A stretch of DNA of 30,466 bases from Micavibrio sp. UBA2705 (GTDB taxonomy: Bacteria; Pseudomonadota; Alphaproteobacteria; Micavibrionales; Micavibrionaceae): the NCBI GenBank assembly GCA_002354205.1, contig DELD01000066.1, positions 9,760 through 40,225 on the forward strand, in the 5' to 3' direction. The translations under genes and the position numbers were made by a program. Under the pieces are notes generated by a model that was given only the letters and a program-made list of their open reading frames with translations, did not search any database and was not told the origin of the DNA. This document shows, one piece after another, positions 8,361 through 15,823 of the stretch (position 1 is its first letter; each line of letters opens with the position of its first letter).

Positions 8361-8371
8361 AACAGCCGCGT
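8344..8371 (-). terminator. Terminator of tRNA-Leu, overlapping the 3' end of the rhodanese gene
   Basis: Stem ACGCGGC (8350-8356) / GCCGCGT (8365-8371) with an 8-nt loop. On the minus strand it is followed immediately by six T, about 30 bases after the tRNA 3' end. The plus-strand side lacks a T run. Confidence 0.75.
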
Positions 8372-8401
8372 GTCATCAATGATCATATAAAAGAAATAAA
8401 G

Positions 8402-8488
8402 TGGTACCAGAGGCCGGACTCGAACCGGCACGATATTGCTATCGCCGGATTTTGAATCCGGTGCGTCTACCAATTCCGCCACTCTGGC
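8402..8488 (-). tRNA. tRNA-Leu, anticodon CAA (reads UUG)
   Basis: An 87-nt class II tRNA on the minus strand. The acceptor GCCAGAG pairs with CTCTGGT (a G:U at the end), then discriminator A and encoded CCA. The anticodon stem CCGGA/TCCGG encloses loop TTCAAAA, giving anticodon CAA. A long variable arm (around CGATAGCAATATCG) and a T arm GCCGG-TTCGAGT-CCGGC are present. On the minus strand a TATAAT (plus coordinates 8511-8516) lies at the right distance to be its -10; no good -35 was found. Confidence 0.97.
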
Positions 8489-8519
8489 ATATGTGAATTC
8501 GCTGAATATAATTATATCC

Positions 8520-8615
8520 ATGAAATTGGTAAGCGGTACACTACTCAACACTGCGCTGATACTCAAGCAAAAAATGCAAAAAAATTTTCTTTTCGTCATT
8601 TATTTGCTATGCTGA
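8520..8615 (+). CDS. Possible 31-residue leader ORF rich in Leu/Val/Ile upstream of ilvB
   Basis: An ATG-started 31-codon ORF ends 29 bases before ilvB. It contains eight Leu, two Val and two Ile codons, including a closing run FLFVIYLLC. Such composition and position are what an ilv attenuation leader peptide would show. Against it, no Shine-Dalgarno precedes the ATG, and I could not find a terminator hairpin in the short gap before ilvB, so classical attenuation is not demonstrated. It may be chance. Confidence 0.25.
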   Translation: MKLVSGTLLNTALILKQKMQKNFLFVIYLLC

Positions 8616-8644
8616 TACGGTTTTAACGGTGCGCAATACAGGTA

Positions 8645-10441
8645 ATGAAAATGAAAGACATGAAATCAGTAATCGAAGCCCCACAAGATGAAGAAAACAG
8701 CCAAGAGAACATCACTGGCGCGGAGATGATGATCAAAGCCTTGAAAGACCAAGGCGTAGATACGATTTTCGGCTATCCAGGCGGCGCTGTTCTGCCTTTA
8801 TATGACGCGCTATTTCAGCAAAATGAGATTAAACACATCCTTGTCCGCCACGAACAAGCCGCGCTGCATGCCGCCGAAGGCTATGCGCGTTCAACAGGTA
8901 AAGTCGGCGTTGCCCTCGTTACAAGCGGCCCAGGGGCAACCAATGCGGTCACCGGTCTGACCGATGCGATGCTCGATTCGATCCCTGTTGTTTGTATATG
9001 TGGGCAAGTGCCATCTTTTTTAATTGGCACAGATGCTTTCCAAGAAGCAGACACTACAGGCATTACCCGCCACTGTACCAAACATAATTATTTGGTAAAA
9101 GACGTACACAAGTTGGCAGAAACCACCCACCGCGCCTTCCACATTGCACTTACAGGCCGCCCAGGGCCTGTCGTTATCGACCTACCAAAAGACGTACAAT
9201 TCGCGACAGGCGCATATACAACAGCCGAGCAAGTTGAATACAGATCATACCGCCCGCATATTGAAGCGGATAGCAGCGCAATTGAAAAAGCGATTGAGTT
9301 AATTGCCAAAGCAAAACGCCCAATCCTTTATACTGGCGGCGGCATAATTAATGCCGGCCCCAAAGCAGCAGAACTTCTCACCGCTTTCGCCGAAAAAACC
9401 GACATTCCCGTGACATCAACCCTAATGGGGCTTGGTGCATTTGCCGCGAACAAACCACAATGGCTTGGAATGCTCGGTATGCACGGTACATATGAAGCTA
9501 ATCTTGCCATGCATGACTGCGATGTCATGATATGTATTGGCGCGCGGTTTGATGACCGCGTCACGGGCAATGTCGCAGGGTTCTCACCAAACTCCTTCAA
9601 AATTCATATTGATATTGATGCAAGCTCGATTAATAAAAACGTTGAAGTCGACCTTGGCATTGTGGCGGACGCCACATCAGCGCTTGAAAAAATGCACAAA
9701 GCATGGGATGCACATAACCATAAAATCAGCGACGCCGCGATGCAGCTCTGGTGGCAAGAAATTGAGAAATGGCGCAAAGTAAACTGCCTAGAGTACACCA
9801 ATTCAACAGAGGTCATTAAACCGCAACATGCCTTAGAATGCCTGCGCAAACACCTTGATAAGCGTGATGATGTTTACATCACCACCGAAGTCGGGCAGCA
9901 TCAAATGTGGGCGGCGCAATATTTACCGTTTAACAAACCAAACCACTGGATGACCTCTGGCGGTCTTGGCACAATGGGTTATGGCCTACCTGCGGCTATC
10001 GGTGCGCAAATTGCGCATCCTGATGGCTTAGTGATCGACATTGCGGGCGAAGCCTCCATCCAGATGAATATTCAAGAACTCTCAACCGCGGCGCAATATA
10101 ATCTGCCCGTCAAAGTTTTCATTCTCAACAACCAATGGATGGGCATGGTACGCCAATGGCAAGAACTTCTGCACGGTGAGCGTTATTCCCAAAGCTATAG
10201 TGAAGCATTGCCAGATTTCGTCAAGCTAGCCGACGCCTATGGCGGCCTTGGCATATTAGTCGATAAGCCTGAAGATCTCGACAGCGCGATCACACAAATG
10301 ATCGCGAGTGATACATTTACAATTGTTGATGTACGTGTCGACCCCAAAGAAAATTGTTTCCCAATGATCCCATCTGGTAAAAACCACAATGAAATGATTT
10401 TATCGGCGGATGCCAAACAATTTGATAAAAAATTAGTATAG
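8645..10441 (+). CDS. ilvB: Acetolactate synthase, large catalytic subunit
   Basis: 598 residues, the usual length. A ThDP-, FAD- and Mg-dependent enzyme making acetolactate or acetohydroxybutyrate, the first common step of valine, leucine and isoleucine synthesis. Seen: GYPGGAVLPLYDAL, the ThDP-activating Glu70 in RHEQAALHAAEGYA, GPGATNAVTGLTDA, central FAD domain GARFDDRVTG, and the C-terminal ThDP motif followed by ILNNQWMGMVRQWQELLHG. The acidic residue of that ThDP/Mg motif is Glu469 (GEAS) rather than the usual Asp (GDAS/GDGS). The first ~22 residues are poorly conserved, and ATGs at 8645, 8651 and 8660 are all possible starts with only weak ribosome-binding sequence. It is followed after 16 bases by ilvN, with which it forms the holoenzyme. 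Confidence 0.97.
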   Translation: MKMKDMKSVIEAPQDEENSQENITGAEMMIKALKDQGVDTIFGYPGGAVLPLYDALFQQNEIKHILVRHEQAALHAAEGYARSTGKVGVALVTSGPGATNAVTGLTDAMLDSIPVVCICGQVPSFLIGTDAFQEADTTGITRHCTKHNYLVKDVHKLAETTHRAFHIALTGRPGPVVIDLPKDVQFATGAYTTAEQVEYRSYRPHIEADSSAIEKAIELIAKAKRPILYTGGGIINAGPKAAELLTAFAEKTDIPVTSTLMGLGAFAANKPQWLGMLGMHGTYEANLAMHDCDVMICIGARFDDRVTGNVAGFSPNSFKIHIDIDASSINKNVEVDLGIVADATSALEKMHKAWDAHNHKISDAAMQLWWQEIEKWRKVNCLEYTNSTEVIKPQHALECLRKHLDKRDDVYITTEVGQHQMWAAQYLPFNKPNHWMTSGGLGTMGYGLPAAIGAQIAHPDGLVIDIAGEASIQMNIQELSTAAQYNLPVKVFILNNQWMGMVRQWQELLHGERYSQSYSEALPDFVKLADAYGGLGILVDKPEDLDSAITQMIASDTFTIVDVRVDPKENCFPMIPSGKNHNEMILSADAKQFDKKLV

Positions 10442-10457
10442 AGCAAGGACGCAACAA

Positions 10458-11027
10458 ATGAATACAGCGATAGCAAACCGCAGCGTAATGGCAAAAAACT
10501 CCGTTTATGGCGACGCGCCCGACAAAGCGCCAGAAACGCCACATACACTTTCCGTACTGGTAGATAACGCACCTGGCGTACTTGCCAAAATTGTGGGCCT
10601 GTTTTCAGGGCGCGGCTATAATATTGAAAGCCTGACCGTGGCAGAAACCGACCACGATAAAAACCTTTCGCGCATTACCGTAATATCCAAAGGTACGCCG
10701 CGCATTATTGACCAAATTATTCACCAATTAGAAAAACAGGTCCCTGTCCACCATGTCACAGACCTAACGCTTTTTGGTCCACACGTCGCACGCGAACTTG
10801 CGCTTATTAAAGTTAACGGCACAGACGACAAGCGCGTCGAAGCCCTACGTACAGCAGAGATTTTTCGCGCTAAAGTCGTTGATACAACGCTTGATTCCCT
10901 AACTTTTGAAGCGACAGGTACGCCAGAAAAAGTCGATGCGTTTATTGATATGATGCAGCCCTTAGGCCTCGTTCAAATCAGCCGTACAGGCATCGCCGCC
11001 CTGCCGCGCGGTAACGAGGCGATATAA
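10458..11027 (+). CDS. ilvN: Acetolactate synthase, small regulatory subunit
   Basis: 189 residues. The N-terminal ACT domain (about residues 29-105: HTLSVLVDNAPGVLAKIVGLFSGRGYNI split by the family's conserved NIESL/SRITV pattern) binds the feedback inhibitor valine and activates IlvB. A C-terminal ALS_ss_C-type domain follows (ELALIKVNG onward). AAGGA stands upstream of the ATG at good spacing. The ~28-residue extension before the ACT domain is a little longer than in many homologues, so a later start is conceivable but has no better ribosome site. The stop overlaps the start of the next gene by one base, indicating coupled translation. Confidence 0.96.
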   Translation: MNTAIANRSVMAKNSVYGDAPDKAPETPHTLSVLVDNAPGVLAKIVGLFSGRGYNIESLTVAETDHDKNLSRITVISKGTPRIIDQIIHQLEKQVPVHHVTDLTLFGPHVARELALIKVNGTDDKRVEALRTAEIFRAKVVDTTLDSLTFEATGTPEKVDAFIDMMQPLGLVQISRTGIAALPRGNEAI

Positions 11028-11371
11028 TGCTCCCACACACAAAACGTATAATGCTCGCCGCCCTATGCGGCGTAGCGCTAATGCCGAACGCAGCAAAGGC
11101 GAGTTACTGGATGGAATGCGTAGTCATCGCCGATGTCAGCGCCACAGAGCATAAAAACACATATAAACTGACGATAAAAAGCGCGACGGTAATAAACGGT
11201 CATGCCGGTAAAGGCGCAATCTGCGAAGAACTACCCGCAGGGCAAAGCTTCACAGTCGAAAGCGATGAAATGTGGAACAGTGCCACAAATCAAAAATTTG
11301 TATATCAGCATAAAGGCGGCATGACACCCAATGGCGTTTTTGACAATATCACATGGATATTACAGCCGTAA
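11027..11371 (+). CDS. Small secreted hypothetical protein behind ilvN
   Basis: 114 residues, family not recognised. The start ATG shares a base with the ilvN stop (TAATG), so the gene is translationally coupled. A clear signal peptide is seen: basic N-terminus, hydrophobic core IMLAALCGVALM, and likely Ala-X-Ala cleavage near residue 25 (AAKASYW). The mature part has two Cys (MECVV and AICEE), which could form a disulfide in the periplasm, and is otherwise beta-like. It has no obvious role in branched-chain amino acid synthesis; its place in the operon may be incidental. A bidirectional terminator follows 24 bases after the stop. Confidence 0.75.
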   Translation: MLPHTKRIMLAALCGVALMPNAAKASYWMECVVIADVSATEHKNTYKLTIKSATVINGHAGKGAICEELPAGQSFTVESDEMWNSATNQKFVYQHKGGMTPNGVFDNITWILQP

Positions 11372-11393
11372 TGACAGCGTAAAAACTGCCATG

Positions 11394-11419
11394 AAAAAAG
11401 CCGCATCTCAGCGGCTTTT
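11394..11419. terminator. Bidirectional terminator between the ilvBN operon and gapR
   Basis: Stem AAAAGCCGC (11396-11404) / GCGGCTTTT (11411-11419) with a 6-nt loop. The plus side reads into TTTTATAAT. The minus side runs into six T and so terminates the convergent gapR transcript well. Confidence 0.85.
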
Positions 11420-11444
11420 ATAATAAATAATCGTCTATATTGAC

Positions 11445-11750
11445 TTACGCTAGACCAATGGCTGATTTGTAAACCTCAAGAATCTCTTCTTCTTCACGGC
11501 GTTTTTCATTATCCATGTTACGCAATTTGACAATTGTACGCATCGCTTTACCATCAAAACCCATAGCTTTTGCTTCACCATAAATTTCTTTAATATCTTC
11601 AGCCAAAGCTTTTTTCTCTTCTTCTAAACGCTCAATACGTTCAATGTAAGATTTAAGCTGAGCGCCGGTAACGCCGCCTACATCTTGTACTTTTTCTTCT
11701 TCGTTTTCTGGTGCGGCCTGTGGCACAACGGCAATATTGCTCTCGCTCAT
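11445..11750 (-). CDS. gapR: GapR-family nucleoid-associated protein (DUF2312)
   Basis: 101 residues. In Caulobacter the family binds overtwisted AT-rich DNA ahead of replication and transcription machinery and aids topoisomerases. Core family features are seen: GAQLKSYIERIERLEEEKK, DIKEIYGEAKAMGFDGKAMR and the C-terminal RREEEEILEVYKSAIG. It is about 12 residues longer than the Caulobacter protein because of an acidic N-terminal tail (about 1-27). GGAG stands 7-8 bases before the ATG. It is a monocistronic gene ending in the bidirectional terminator. Family assignment is firm; function is taken from homologues. Confidence 0.93.
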   Translation of the reverse strand: MSESNIAVVPQAAPENEEEKVQDVGGVTGAQLKSYIERIERLEEEKKALAEDIKEIYGEAKAMGFDGKAMRTIVKLRNMDNEKRREEEEILEVYKSAIGLA

Positions 11751-11807
11751 TTACGGGCTCCTTAATGCTTACAAAGTTAAATTCTGAATAGCCTTACCTA
11801 ACACTAT

Positions 11808-11821
11808 CGCGGAAAACCGCG
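11808..11821. other. Short GC hairpin upstream of gapR
   Basis: CGCGG-AAAA-CCGCG in the 114-base gap between the HAD gene's 3' end and gapR. It lacks a T run on either strand, so it may be a weak terminator for the HAD gene or a regulatory element of gapR. Confidence 0.3.
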
Positions 11822-11864
11822 CAAGTGAATAAACCGCAAAAAACAGATAATCCCCAAAGTGGCA

Positions 11865-12476
11865 TTATAAAACCTGCAAACGTATCAAATCCGCCATTAA
11901 GGCCTCTGGCGATATAAACTGCACAGCCTGAAAGCCAAGGTTCTGCGCCATCTCAACATTATCAGCGCGATCATCAATAAACAGTAATTTTGCAGCATCC
12001 AAATCGTAGCGTTCCAATAAAATCTTATAAATCTCTGGCTCTGGCTTAATATAACCTTCATGTCCCGAAATCACCGCACCTGTAAACGCGCCAAGTTCGG
12101 GATATATTTTAAGCGCATCGGCATAGGTATCACGGCCAAAATTCGACAAGGCATATAATGGATAGCCCTTTTCCTCTAAGCGGTGCTTAATCTCCACCGT
12201 CCCATCAATCAGCTTTGGGATAGTTTCAACCCACCGCCGCCCATATTCTTCAAGTTCGCGGCGAAACGATGGGAATAGCACAATGCGCTCTTTTACCGCT
12301 TGAGAAAGCAGCTTGCCGCGATCAACCTCTTCAATCCAGTCCATCGTCACCACATGTTCAAGCATATAAGCGAGGCGCTCTTTATCTTTAATGAGCGATG
12401 AAAACAAATAAGACGGGTTCCAATCAACTAAAACCCGCCCTAAATCAAATGCTATAACTTCGATTTTATCTGCCAT
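11865..12476 (-). CDS. HAD-superfamily hydrolase, YihX-like
   Basis: 203 residues. HAD subfamily IA phosphatase with motif I FDLGRVLVDW (nucleophile Asp11; the second Asp of DxD is Gly, as in YihX-type enzymes), cap residues, motif II LSNFGRD, motif III Lys in IKPEPEIYKILLERY, and motif IV LLFIDDRADNVEMA. YihX of E. coli dephosphorylates glucose-1-phosphate, but substrate cannot be read from the sequence. The start lies two bases after the stop of the copper chaperone gene, so they are co-transcribed. No functional link between the two is evident. Confidence 0.88.
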   Translation of the reverse strand: MADKIEVIAFDLGRVLVDWNPSYLFSSLIKDKERLAYMLEHVVTMDWIEEVDRGKLLSQAVKERIVLFPSFRRELEEYGRRWVETIPKLIDGTVEIKHRLEEKGYPLYALSNFGRDTYADALKIYPELGAFTGAVISGHEGYIKPEPEIYKILLERYDLDAAKLLFIDDRADNVEMAQNLGFQAVQFISPEALMADLIRLQVL

Positions 12477-12478
12477 AT

Positions 12479-12934
12479 TTACTCACTCAAGGACAGAACA
12501 GAAACAGGGACGCTAAATTCCTCGCCTGTGTCCAAAGTTACGGTCAAATCAAAACCTTCACCTGTTTTAAGAGGCTCTTTTAACATCATCAACATAATAT
12601 GGTCGCCCGTTGGTTTTAATTCATGCGTTTCGCCTGCCGCCAAAGTAAAGTCCTCAACGGGATACATGCTCATATTGCCGCCATCCATGCTGTGTGTGTG
12701 CAGCTCGACCATCTCGGCGACATCCGTGCTCGCCGCGACGATTTTCACGTCCTTCTCAAGCAAGTTTTCTACTTTGAAAAACACAGCGCCATTTTTTTGA
12801 TGCGGCGCCGTTTGATAGGCATAGGCCTTGCCAAAATGTACGGCTGTGCCATCGACAGGCAACACATCTGCCTTTGCTGAAAATGCCGTAAAGCTAAGAG
12901 CCAAAACCATAGTAAAAATGTGTAAAAGACGCAT
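12479..12934 (-). CDS. Periplasmic copper chaperone, PCu(A)C family
   Basis: 151 residues from the chosen start. The family delivers Cu(I) to the CuA site of cytochrome c oxidase in the periplasm. Signal peptide MRLLHIFTMVLALSFTAFSAKA is seen (cleavage near AKA-D). The His/Met copper-site pattern is present: His in VELHTHSM, Met-rich GGNMSMYPV, and HIMLMML near the C-terminus. An in-frame ATG exists 12 codons earlier (12970), but that extension overlaps the dapE stop region. The chosen ATG at 12934 has AAGGAA upstream and directly begins the signal peptide. It lies between dapE and a HAD gene on one transcript. Confidence 0.9.
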   Translation of the reverse strand: MRLLHIFTMVLALSFTAFSAKADVLPVDGTAVHFGKAYAYQTAPHQKNGAVFFKVENLLEKDVKIVAASTDVAEMVELHTHSMDGGNMSMYPVEDFTLAAGETHELKPTGDHIMLMMLKEPLKTGEGFDLTVTLDTGEEFSVPVSVLSLSE

Positions 12935-12956
12935 AGTAAATTCCTTTTCTGTTATA

Positions 12957-14108
12957 TTATGCCGCGTCAAAATAACGCGTGATAATTTCTTCGTATATAT
13001 CCGTTAAGTCAATAATGTCAGCGACGCGTACATGTTCATCGATTTGGTGGTTGGTGGCATTAATAATGCCAAACTCGACAACGGGGCAATATTTCGCAAT
13101 AAACCGCGCATCAGATGTACCGCCGCTTGTGCTTAATTCTGGCTTGCGCCCTGTCTTGCTTTCAATGGCGCTTATCACTGCGTCCGTATAGGCCGCAGGC
13201 TCTGTAATAAAGCAATCCGCATTACAGCGCACATTCATTTCAAAATTTTCCGTCACCCCCTCAATAATAGCGCTAATTTTAGCCGCCAAGCTTTCACGGT
13301 TCCAAGTATCATTAAACCGTATATTGATTTTAGCGCGGGCTTCTGCCGCAATCACGTTATCCGCCGTATTATCAACATGGATTGATGTGACTTCTAAATT
13401 AGTCGGCTGAAAATGCGCTGTGCCTTCATCTAAGACAGCGCTTGAAAGCGCTGCGACGACGTCAGCCATTACCGGCACAGGGTTTTGCGCCAAATGCGGG
13501 TAAGCGACATGACCTTGCTTACCCTTAATCAGCAAATCGACATTTAATGATCCCCTGCGCCCTATTTTCACGTATTCGCCAAGCGCTTTGGGGTTACTCG
13601 GCTCGCCGACCAAAGCTGCGTCAGGAATAAAGCCCTGCGCATCCATCCACTCAAGAACTTTGATCGTTCCATTTACCGCTTCAGCTTCTTCATCACCCGT
13701 AATTAAAAGACTAATCTGCCCTTTTGGCATTCCGTGTTTTTGGACATAGCGCGCCGCAGCAACGGCAAAACACGCCACGTTGCTTTTCATATCCGCTGCG
13801 CCGCGCCCATAAAGCTTACCGTCGTGAATTTCGGCAGCAAAGGGTGGATATGTCCATTTTTCAGCAGGCCCCGTAGGCACAACATCGGTATGTCCACCAA
13901 AACATAAATGCGGCCCCGCATTTTTATCGCCAATCACGCTAAATATATTATCAATCGAAGGGTGACCCGCTTCATCAAATCGTAAATTATGTGTGGTGAA
14001 ACCATATTGTTCGAGCATATCGCTCAAAGTTTTTAGCGCACCTGCATCTGCGGGTGTGACGGAGGGACAACGTATTAAAGCCTGTGATAAGGCAACGGGA
14101 TCAAGCAT
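12957..14108 (-). CDS. dapE: Succinyl-diaminopimelate desuccinylase
   Basis: 383 residues from the chosen start, the normal DapE length. An M20 metallopeptidase that removes succinate from N-succinyl-LL-diaminopimelate in lysine and cell-wall precursor synthesis. Seen: RCPSVTPADAGAL, metal ligands in FGGHTDVVPTGP and YGRGAADMKSNVACF, the Glu-Glu pair in LLITGDEEAEAVNGT, RRGSLN, and C-terminal STSGGTSDARF. A longer frame starts at 14162, but that ATG lies inside the terminator hairpin of the upstream operon and the extra 18 residues are unlike the family. The ATG at 14108 begins MLDPVALSQALIRCPS as in homologues, with GGGG upstream. Confidence 0.95.
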   Translation of the reverse strand: MLDPVALSQALIRCPSVTPADAGALKTLSDMLEQYGFTTHNLRFDEAGHPSIDNIFSVIGDKNAGPHLCFGGHTDVVPTGPAEKWTYPPFAAEIHDGKLYGRGAADMKSNVACFAVAAARYVQKHGMPKGQISLLITGDEEAEAVNGTIKVLEWMDAQGFIPDAALVGEPSNPKALGEYVKIGRRGSLNVDLLIKGKQGHVAYPHLAQNPVPVMADVVAALSSAVLDEGTAHFQPTNLEVTSIHVDNTADNVIAAEARAKINIRFNDTWNRESLAAKISAIIEGVTENFEMNVRCNADCFITEPAAYTDAVISAIESKTGRKPELSTSGGTSDARFIAKYCPVVEFGIINATNHQIDEHVRVADIIDLTDIYEEIITRYFDAA

Positions 14109-14125
14109 ATCAGCCCCTAAAAAAA

Positions 14126-14167
14126 TCGGAAAAAAAGGCGTGCGCTTACCCAATAAACCCACGCCTT
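14126..14167 (-). terminator. Terminator closing the envelope operon, just upstream of dapE
   Basis: Stem AAGGCGTG (14135-14142) / CACGCCTT (14160-14167) with a 17-nt loop. On the minus strand it is followed by TTTT. It lies 14 bases after the stop of the TcpQ-like gene and ends about 25 bases before the dapE ATG. Confidence 0.7.
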
Positions 14168-14180
14168 AAATTAAAATTTA

Positions 14181-15263
14181 TTACTCTGCGTTTGCAACGC
14201 CAACAACCAAAACAGCAGGGCCTTCTGGTGCGTTAGGGTGCAAATTACCAGTTGGCTTCGGTGTTTCTGATTCAAAAGCTGTCAGCAAACCATCAACCGC
14301 ATGCACGTAATCACCTTGATATGTCCATGGATTGACAATGGCGTAGTCATAAACATTATTCCAGTGCAATTTCACGTCCACTTTATCAGACCAAGCTGAC
14401 AAGACCGAGCGCAATGTTTGCCCTGGCGTAGCGCTCCAACTATGTGCATCATCAAAATATGCAGGTACAGCTTCGGCCTCAACAAGCGTTGCAGGCGCGG
14501 CAGATGCTGGCGCAGTATGCTCTGCGTGCATGTTTTTAACGGCTTTATGTTCCGCGTCCGTAGCTGGGCGCACAAAAACCATATCATCATAAACAGTTGC
14601 CGTTATTTTTTCATCGCCAAGCGCTTTTTTCAAAACAACATTCCATGGCTCGCCGCCCTGCCATGATACGCGCGTACCAATATTAACCTGAGGGTCGAAT
14701 GAAAAAGCATAGCTTGCCGGAACAATTTGACGCAGCGCGAGAGCAAGCGGCATTTCTTTACCAAAGCCATAAGCCAATGCATATGTCTTCAAAGGCATTG
14801 TTTGTTCGTAAGTCACAACCTCAGCAGGCGTTTCTTCAACGATATCTTCTGTAACGTCCTCGGCGACAACAACTTCTTCGACGATTTCTACTTCAATTTC
14901 AGCATCTACAGTATCGACAACGATATCTTCCTGTGCTTCCGCATCACTCTCAACCGCAACATGCGCATCATTTGTGGCATGCATGGCGGCGTCTTCAATA
15001 AGCTCTTCGCCTTCTTCTGGTGTAACCGCGACATGGTGCATTGCCGTGACCGGCGCAGCCATTGGCGCTTCACTATGGCTTGGTGCAGGTGCCATATATT
15101 CAGGCTCTGGGATGATAACTTCTTGCTGTTTTTGTACAGCAGGCGGCGCAGCTTGCGCAGGCACCCATTCAAAGCCGGCTTGGACGACAGATGACGCTAG
15201 CCCCACACTAACGAGTAGTGAACAACCTGATAAAAGTGATAAAAATGAGACGCGATTGGTCAT
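14181..15263 (-). CDS. Secreted TcpQ-like protein with acidic linker
   Basis: 360 residues from the chosen start. Signal peptide MTNRVSFLSLLSGCSLLV...VVQA, then a Pro/Ala/Glu/Val-rich low-complexity acidic linker (about 30-155). A first globular domain follows (about 160-250: PLALALRQIVPASYAFSFDP, WNVVLKKALGDEKITATVYDD), resembling secretin-associated N-domains. A second lies at about 275-345 (WSATPGQTLRSVLSAWSDKV, then VDGLLTAF), with the pattern of the TcpQ C-terminal domain. TcpQ-like proteins help secretin or outer-membrane assembly in type IV pilus and related secretion machines. An in-frame ATG 34 codons earlier (15365) gives a non-signal-like arginine-rich leader; the 15263 ATG has GGAG upstream. 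Last gene of the four-gene operon. The fold call is by eye. Confidence 0.8.
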   Translation of the reverse strand: MTNRVSFLSLLSGCSLLVSVGLASSVVQAGFEWVPAQAAPPAVQKQQEVIIPEPEYMAPAPSHSEAPMAAPVTAMHHVAVTPEEGEELIEDAAMHATNDAHVAVESDAEAQEDIVVDTVDAEIEVEIVEEVVVAEDVTEDIVEETPAEVVTYEQTMPLKTYALAYGFGKEMPLALALRQIVPASYAFSFDPQVNIGTRVSWQGGEPWNVVLKKALGDEKITATVYDDMVFVRPATDAEHKAVKNMHAEHTAPASAAPATLVEAEAVPAYFDDAHSWSATPGQTLRSVLSAWSDKVDVKLHWNNVYDYAIVNPWTYQGDYVHAVDGLLTAFESETPKPTGNLHPNAPEGPAVLVVGVANAE

Positions 15264-15390
15264 GTTGTGCAGACTCCTGCTCCTGTTAAATAATCTAAAA
15301 AACCTGTTTAGAACAATAATCCGTATCTTGAGAAAACACAAGCACGCCCTTGGTATAAAAAGCAAGAAAACGCCCCCTATCTGGGGATAA

Positions 15391-15804
15391 TTAACGCCCG
15401 CCCGTCAATAAACCTTCATTATACATCGCGCGGACAACACGTTTACGGTAAGCCTCGCCAATTTTTGGCGTACGCGAATGATAATATGCGATTGCTTTGG
15501 GCAGCGACCCGGTCTCATCTAAATGACTTTTTAATATCCATGCCGCAACGCCGACATTGGTGCACTCATCGTTCTTAAGCCAGTGAATGGCTGTGCGCTC
15601 ATTAACGCGCCAAAATTTTGTAAGTTCGCCCAGCCAGATGGTGTTAATCTGCATCGGCCCTAAATCATATGAACCATTTGTATTCAGGTTCGCCATGCCA
15701 ACCTTACCGCCCTCAACCTTATAAATTCCATAAAGTACCGCTGGCGGCACATTATAAGTTTGCGCCGCGAGGACTAAACAAGAAGCAAGCATTTCAGTAA
15801 ACAT
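15391..15804 (-). CDS. Small lytic transglycosylase (SLT family, VirB1/IagB-like)
   Basis: 137 residues. Catalytic Glu31 lies in YKVEGGKVG, followed by the SLT signature YDLGPMQINTIW and, further on, VAAWILKSHL and AIAYYHSRTPKIGEAYRKRVV. Small SLT proteins of this size (VirB1, IagB, PilT-like) cut peptidoglycan locally to let secretion or pilus machines through the wall. The N-terminal MFTEMLASCLVLAAQ is hydrophobic but short, so export by a cleaved signal is uncertain; the ATG at 15792 is an alternative start. AAGGAAG precedes the ATG. It lies 19 bases after the gene upstream and about 127 bases before the TcpQ-like start, consistent with one operon. Confidence 0.88.
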   Translation of the reverse strand: MFTEMLASCLVLAAQTYNVPPAVLYGIYKVEGGKVGMANLNTNGSYDLGPMQINTIWLGELTKFWRVNERTAIHWLKNDECTNVGVAAWILKSHLDETGSLPKAIAYYHSRTPKIGEAYRKRVVRAMYNEGLLTGGR

Positions 15805-15823
15805 AAGACGCGTCTTCCTTCAA

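Noticed and set aside
8327..8599. 90-codon minus-strand frame across the tRNA-Leu gene
   Set aside because: It runs through the tRNA and its terminator; the translated tRNA sequence is not a protein.
10237..10572. Minus-strand frames of 111 and 75 codons over the ilvB-ilvN junction
   Set aside because: They lie opposite two well-identified genes and have no family resemblance or ribosome site.
12935..12970. Longer N-terminus for the copper chaperone starting at 12970
   Set aside because: It would overlap the dapE stop and put 12 polar residues before the signal peptide; the internal ATG has AAGGAA upstream.
14727..15194. 155-codon plus-strand frame opposite the TcpQ-like gene
   Set aside because: It is an antisense shadow of the low-complexity acidic linker, with a Cys/Phe/Arg-rich composition unlike a real protein and no ribosome site.
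15264..15365. Longer N-terminus for the TcpQ-like protein starting at 15365
   Set aside because: The extra 34 residues are Arg/Leu-rich and precede a clear signal peptide; the later ATG has GGAG upstream.
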